Assembly: GCA_027062145.1 (NCBI GenBank)
Contig: JAMOTX010000029.1
Coordinates: 1-8,373 of the forward strand
DNA: 8,373 nucleotides
Direction of reading: 5' to 3'
Source: Candidatus Altimarinota bacterium
GTDB lineage: Bacteria > Patescibacteriota > Gracilibacteria > BD1-5 > UBA6164
Made by a program: the position numbers and the translations under genes. The notes below the pieces were generated by a model. It had not been told where the DNA came from, did not search any database, and saw only the letters and a program-made list of their open reading frames with translations. This document shows positions 6,986-8,373 of this stretch, piece by piece (position 1 is the stretch's first letter; every line of letters starts with the position of its first letter).

Positions 6986-8071
6986 ATGGCTGTAAAAACA
7001 AAACAAGAAGAAAAAAAAATTGATAAAGTAGTATTATCTGCTGCAGACACTATAGAAATTGAATCAACATTTTCTGAAGCATCTGATTTCAGAGCAATTT
7101 GAGAAAAAATAACTGCTCCATTAGATGATATCATTTCACAAACAGCTAAAATTATTGATGCTGATCCTATAATGAATGTAAGTGAAGAACTTAAACAAAT
7201 GAATGGTGAAGTTCAAGAAGTTTATAAAGATATCATTGATAATGATGGTACATTTATGAAAATCATGAAATCAATTCCTCTACTTTGAAATATTGCTACA
7301 TGGACTGATGATAAAATTGATGAAGCTAAATTTAATATGAAAGGTTTAGAAGGTAAAATCAATATTATATTTTCTGGTTTTGATACTTCTTACAAATCAA
7401 TCAATACATCTATTGATATGCAAAAAGATTTTGTTGAAGGTATAGATAAAAATTTAGATAAAGTAGTAGCATATAAAGATTATATAGAAACAAAAATTGA
7501 AGAATTTAAAGCTAGACTTGAAGCTACTGAAGATGAAGATGAAAAAATGAAATTAGGTATGTTTATCTCAAATGTAGAATATTTTCAAAGTAATCTAATA
7601 GTACTTATCGGTAACTTAGATATGGCTAGAAAAAGATTATTAATGAGACTTGATTCAGCTAATAAATTATCATTAGCTATGAATTCTAGTAGACCAATTT
7701 TTAAAACACTTTTATCTACTGCACTTATTGAAACTTCTAGTCAAAAAGCACTTGATGCATCTATGAAAGCAATGGAAGTAATGGGTTCTACTATTGATAA
7801 AATGTCTTCTGAACTTACTGATAAAGCTATTGATTCTTCAAAAAGAGCTGAAGAAATGGCTGCTAAACCAGTATTATCATCTACTATATTTATAGAAAAT
7901 GTAACTAAACTAAAAAATCATTTCGAAGAAATTGATAATTATAGAAAACAAATTAAAATTGAAGCTAAAGCTGAACAAAAACTATTTGAAGAAGCTAAAA
8001 TTAAACTTGAAGATATTAAAATAATGTCTAAAGAAAATCACGAAGAATTAGCTAGAGAATTAAATAAATAA
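6986..8071 (+). CDS. telA: TelA-family protein (toxic anion resistance family), UGA = Gly
   Basis: A 361-residue, almost entirely helical protein. It starts at ATG 6986 rather than at the later ATG 7337, because two TGA codons (in AIGEK and LLGNI) are read as glycine and the frame is continuous. Features resembling TelA (PF05816) are a short LLGNIATWTDDKIDEAK segment near 100-115 before a long coiled-coil region, a central block of charged helices with YIETKIEEFKARLEATEDED, a Ser/Thr-rich helix (LSTALIETSSQKALDASM), and a C-terminal stretch (LSSTIFIENVTKLKNHFEEI) followed by more helix, as in known TelA sequences. It has no signal peptide or membrane segment. TelA was named for tellurite resistance; its biochemical role is not settled and it often accompanies envelope-stress genes. 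Only 2 of 11 glycines are TGA, low compared with its neighbours. There is no Shine-Dalgarno. A membrane-protein gene starts 4 nt after its stop. Confidence 0.8.
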
Positions 8072-8075
8072 AATA

Positions 8076-8373
8076 ATGCTTACAAAAACTAAAATAAGAA
8101 AACAAGAAAAAAATGATTTGGAAACAAATCATTCTTTTTCTATTCCTAAAAACATACAAAAAGATATAAATGAAAAATGATTTCACTTATATAATTGGAT
8201 ATGAGAACAAGATGTAAAACAAAGTATAGAAAGAGATTTTTTAAAACTAATTGAAAAACTTTGAACTTTCTTTTCGTTAATACTCATAATACCAAGTGTT
8301 ATTTTATTATACATAAAAGCTTATTCTGTCTTTAATCTATATTTTTTCTGAGTTCTTTGAATAATAAACATAT
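8076..8373 (+). CDS. Partial membrane protein downstream of telA (runs off the window), UGA = Gly
   Basis: Open frame of 99 codons continuing past the window end; all five glycines are TGA. The first 55 or so residues are polar and basic (MLTKTKIRKQEKND...), with SIERDFLKLIEKLG before the membrane part. Hydrophobic segments are at about 65-82 (TFFSLILIIPSVILLYI) and from 86 onward (VFNLYFFGVLGIINI). Starting 4 nt after the telA-like stop, it is probably in the same operon. A TelA partner in the membrane is plausible from position alone, and no family could be recognised from the visible part. A terminator-like hairpin sits within the first 25 codons. No alternative in-frame ATG was seen before the membrane segment. 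Confidence 0.72.
8107..8139 (+). terminator. Terminator-like hairpin inside the start of the gene after telA
   Basis: AATGATTTG (8112-8120) and CAAATCATT (8125-8133) form a perfect 9-bp stem capped by GAAA, a GNRA-type tetraloop. It is flanked by an A-tract upstream and CTTTTTC downstream that can extend the pairing. It looks like an intrinsic terminator for telA, yet lies about 30 nt inside the following open frame. It may act as a partial terminator or attenuator. Confidence 0.5.

Noticed and set aside
7337..8071. telA-like gene starting at ATG 7337 (244 residues)
   Set aside because: This start is only forced if TGA is a stop. With TGA = Gly the frame extends to ATG 6986, includes conserved N-terminal parts, and sits at a sensible distance from a candidate promoter.
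1..8373. UGA = Trp (mycoplasma/spiroplasma code 4) as explanation for the interrupted frames
   Set aside because: TGA codons align to conserved glycines in Tex, rhodanese and DUF389 motifs, and TGG is present for Trp (for example in the rhodanese GIGTW and DUF389 LYWIE).

Overview
The window comes from a very AT-rich bacterium that reads UGA as glycine (translation table 25). This points to the Patescibacteria/CPR lineages Gracilibacteria or Absconditabacteria (SR1). With UGA as stop, nearly every gene breaks into pieces. With UGA = Gly, long intact proteins appear, and the UGA codons fall on glycines that are invariant in known families: the Tex core and S1 domain, the rhodanese active-site loop, and the DUF389 'VIGAM' motif. 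UGA = Trp (mycoplasma code) does not fit these positions, and TGG is used separately for Trp. I cannot decide between the two phyla from this window.

The layout is dense, with ten genes. From right to left on the minus strand: a DUF389 membrane protein (5679-6839) and a small acidic protein (5346-5675); a terminator; a three-gene operon of unknown small proteins (4424-5264); a terminator; the transcription accessory protein Tex (2202-4340); a membrane-anchored rhodanese (1680-2138); a terminator; and a 517-residue protein with a phosphoribosyltransferase-like C-terminus (30-1583). On the plus strand, diverging from the DUF389 gene across 146 bp, are a TelA-family protein (6986-8071) and the start of a membrane protein that runs off the window (8076-8373). 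No tRNA, rRNA, CRISPR array or insertion sequence was seen, and no non-coding stretch exceeds 146 bp.

The most unusual part is the three-gene operon at 4424-5264. By hand count, UGA supplies about 84 of 138 glycines in the other seven genes but 0 of 12 in this operon. Each of its genes has a clear Shine-Dalgarno sequence (AGGAG or AGGAGGT), whereas none of the other seven starts has one. The operon has a near-consensus sigma-70 promoter and its own terminator, and its stops are TAA, TAG and TAA, so it reads identically in the standard code and in code 25. This suggests a cassette acquired from a standard-code, SD-using donor such as a phage, plasmid or host bacterium. I do not recognise any of the three proteins.

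Another recurring feature is compaction. In three transcription units the stop codon lies inside or against the 5' arm of the terminator hairpin, and in one case the terminator also contains the -35 box of the next operon.
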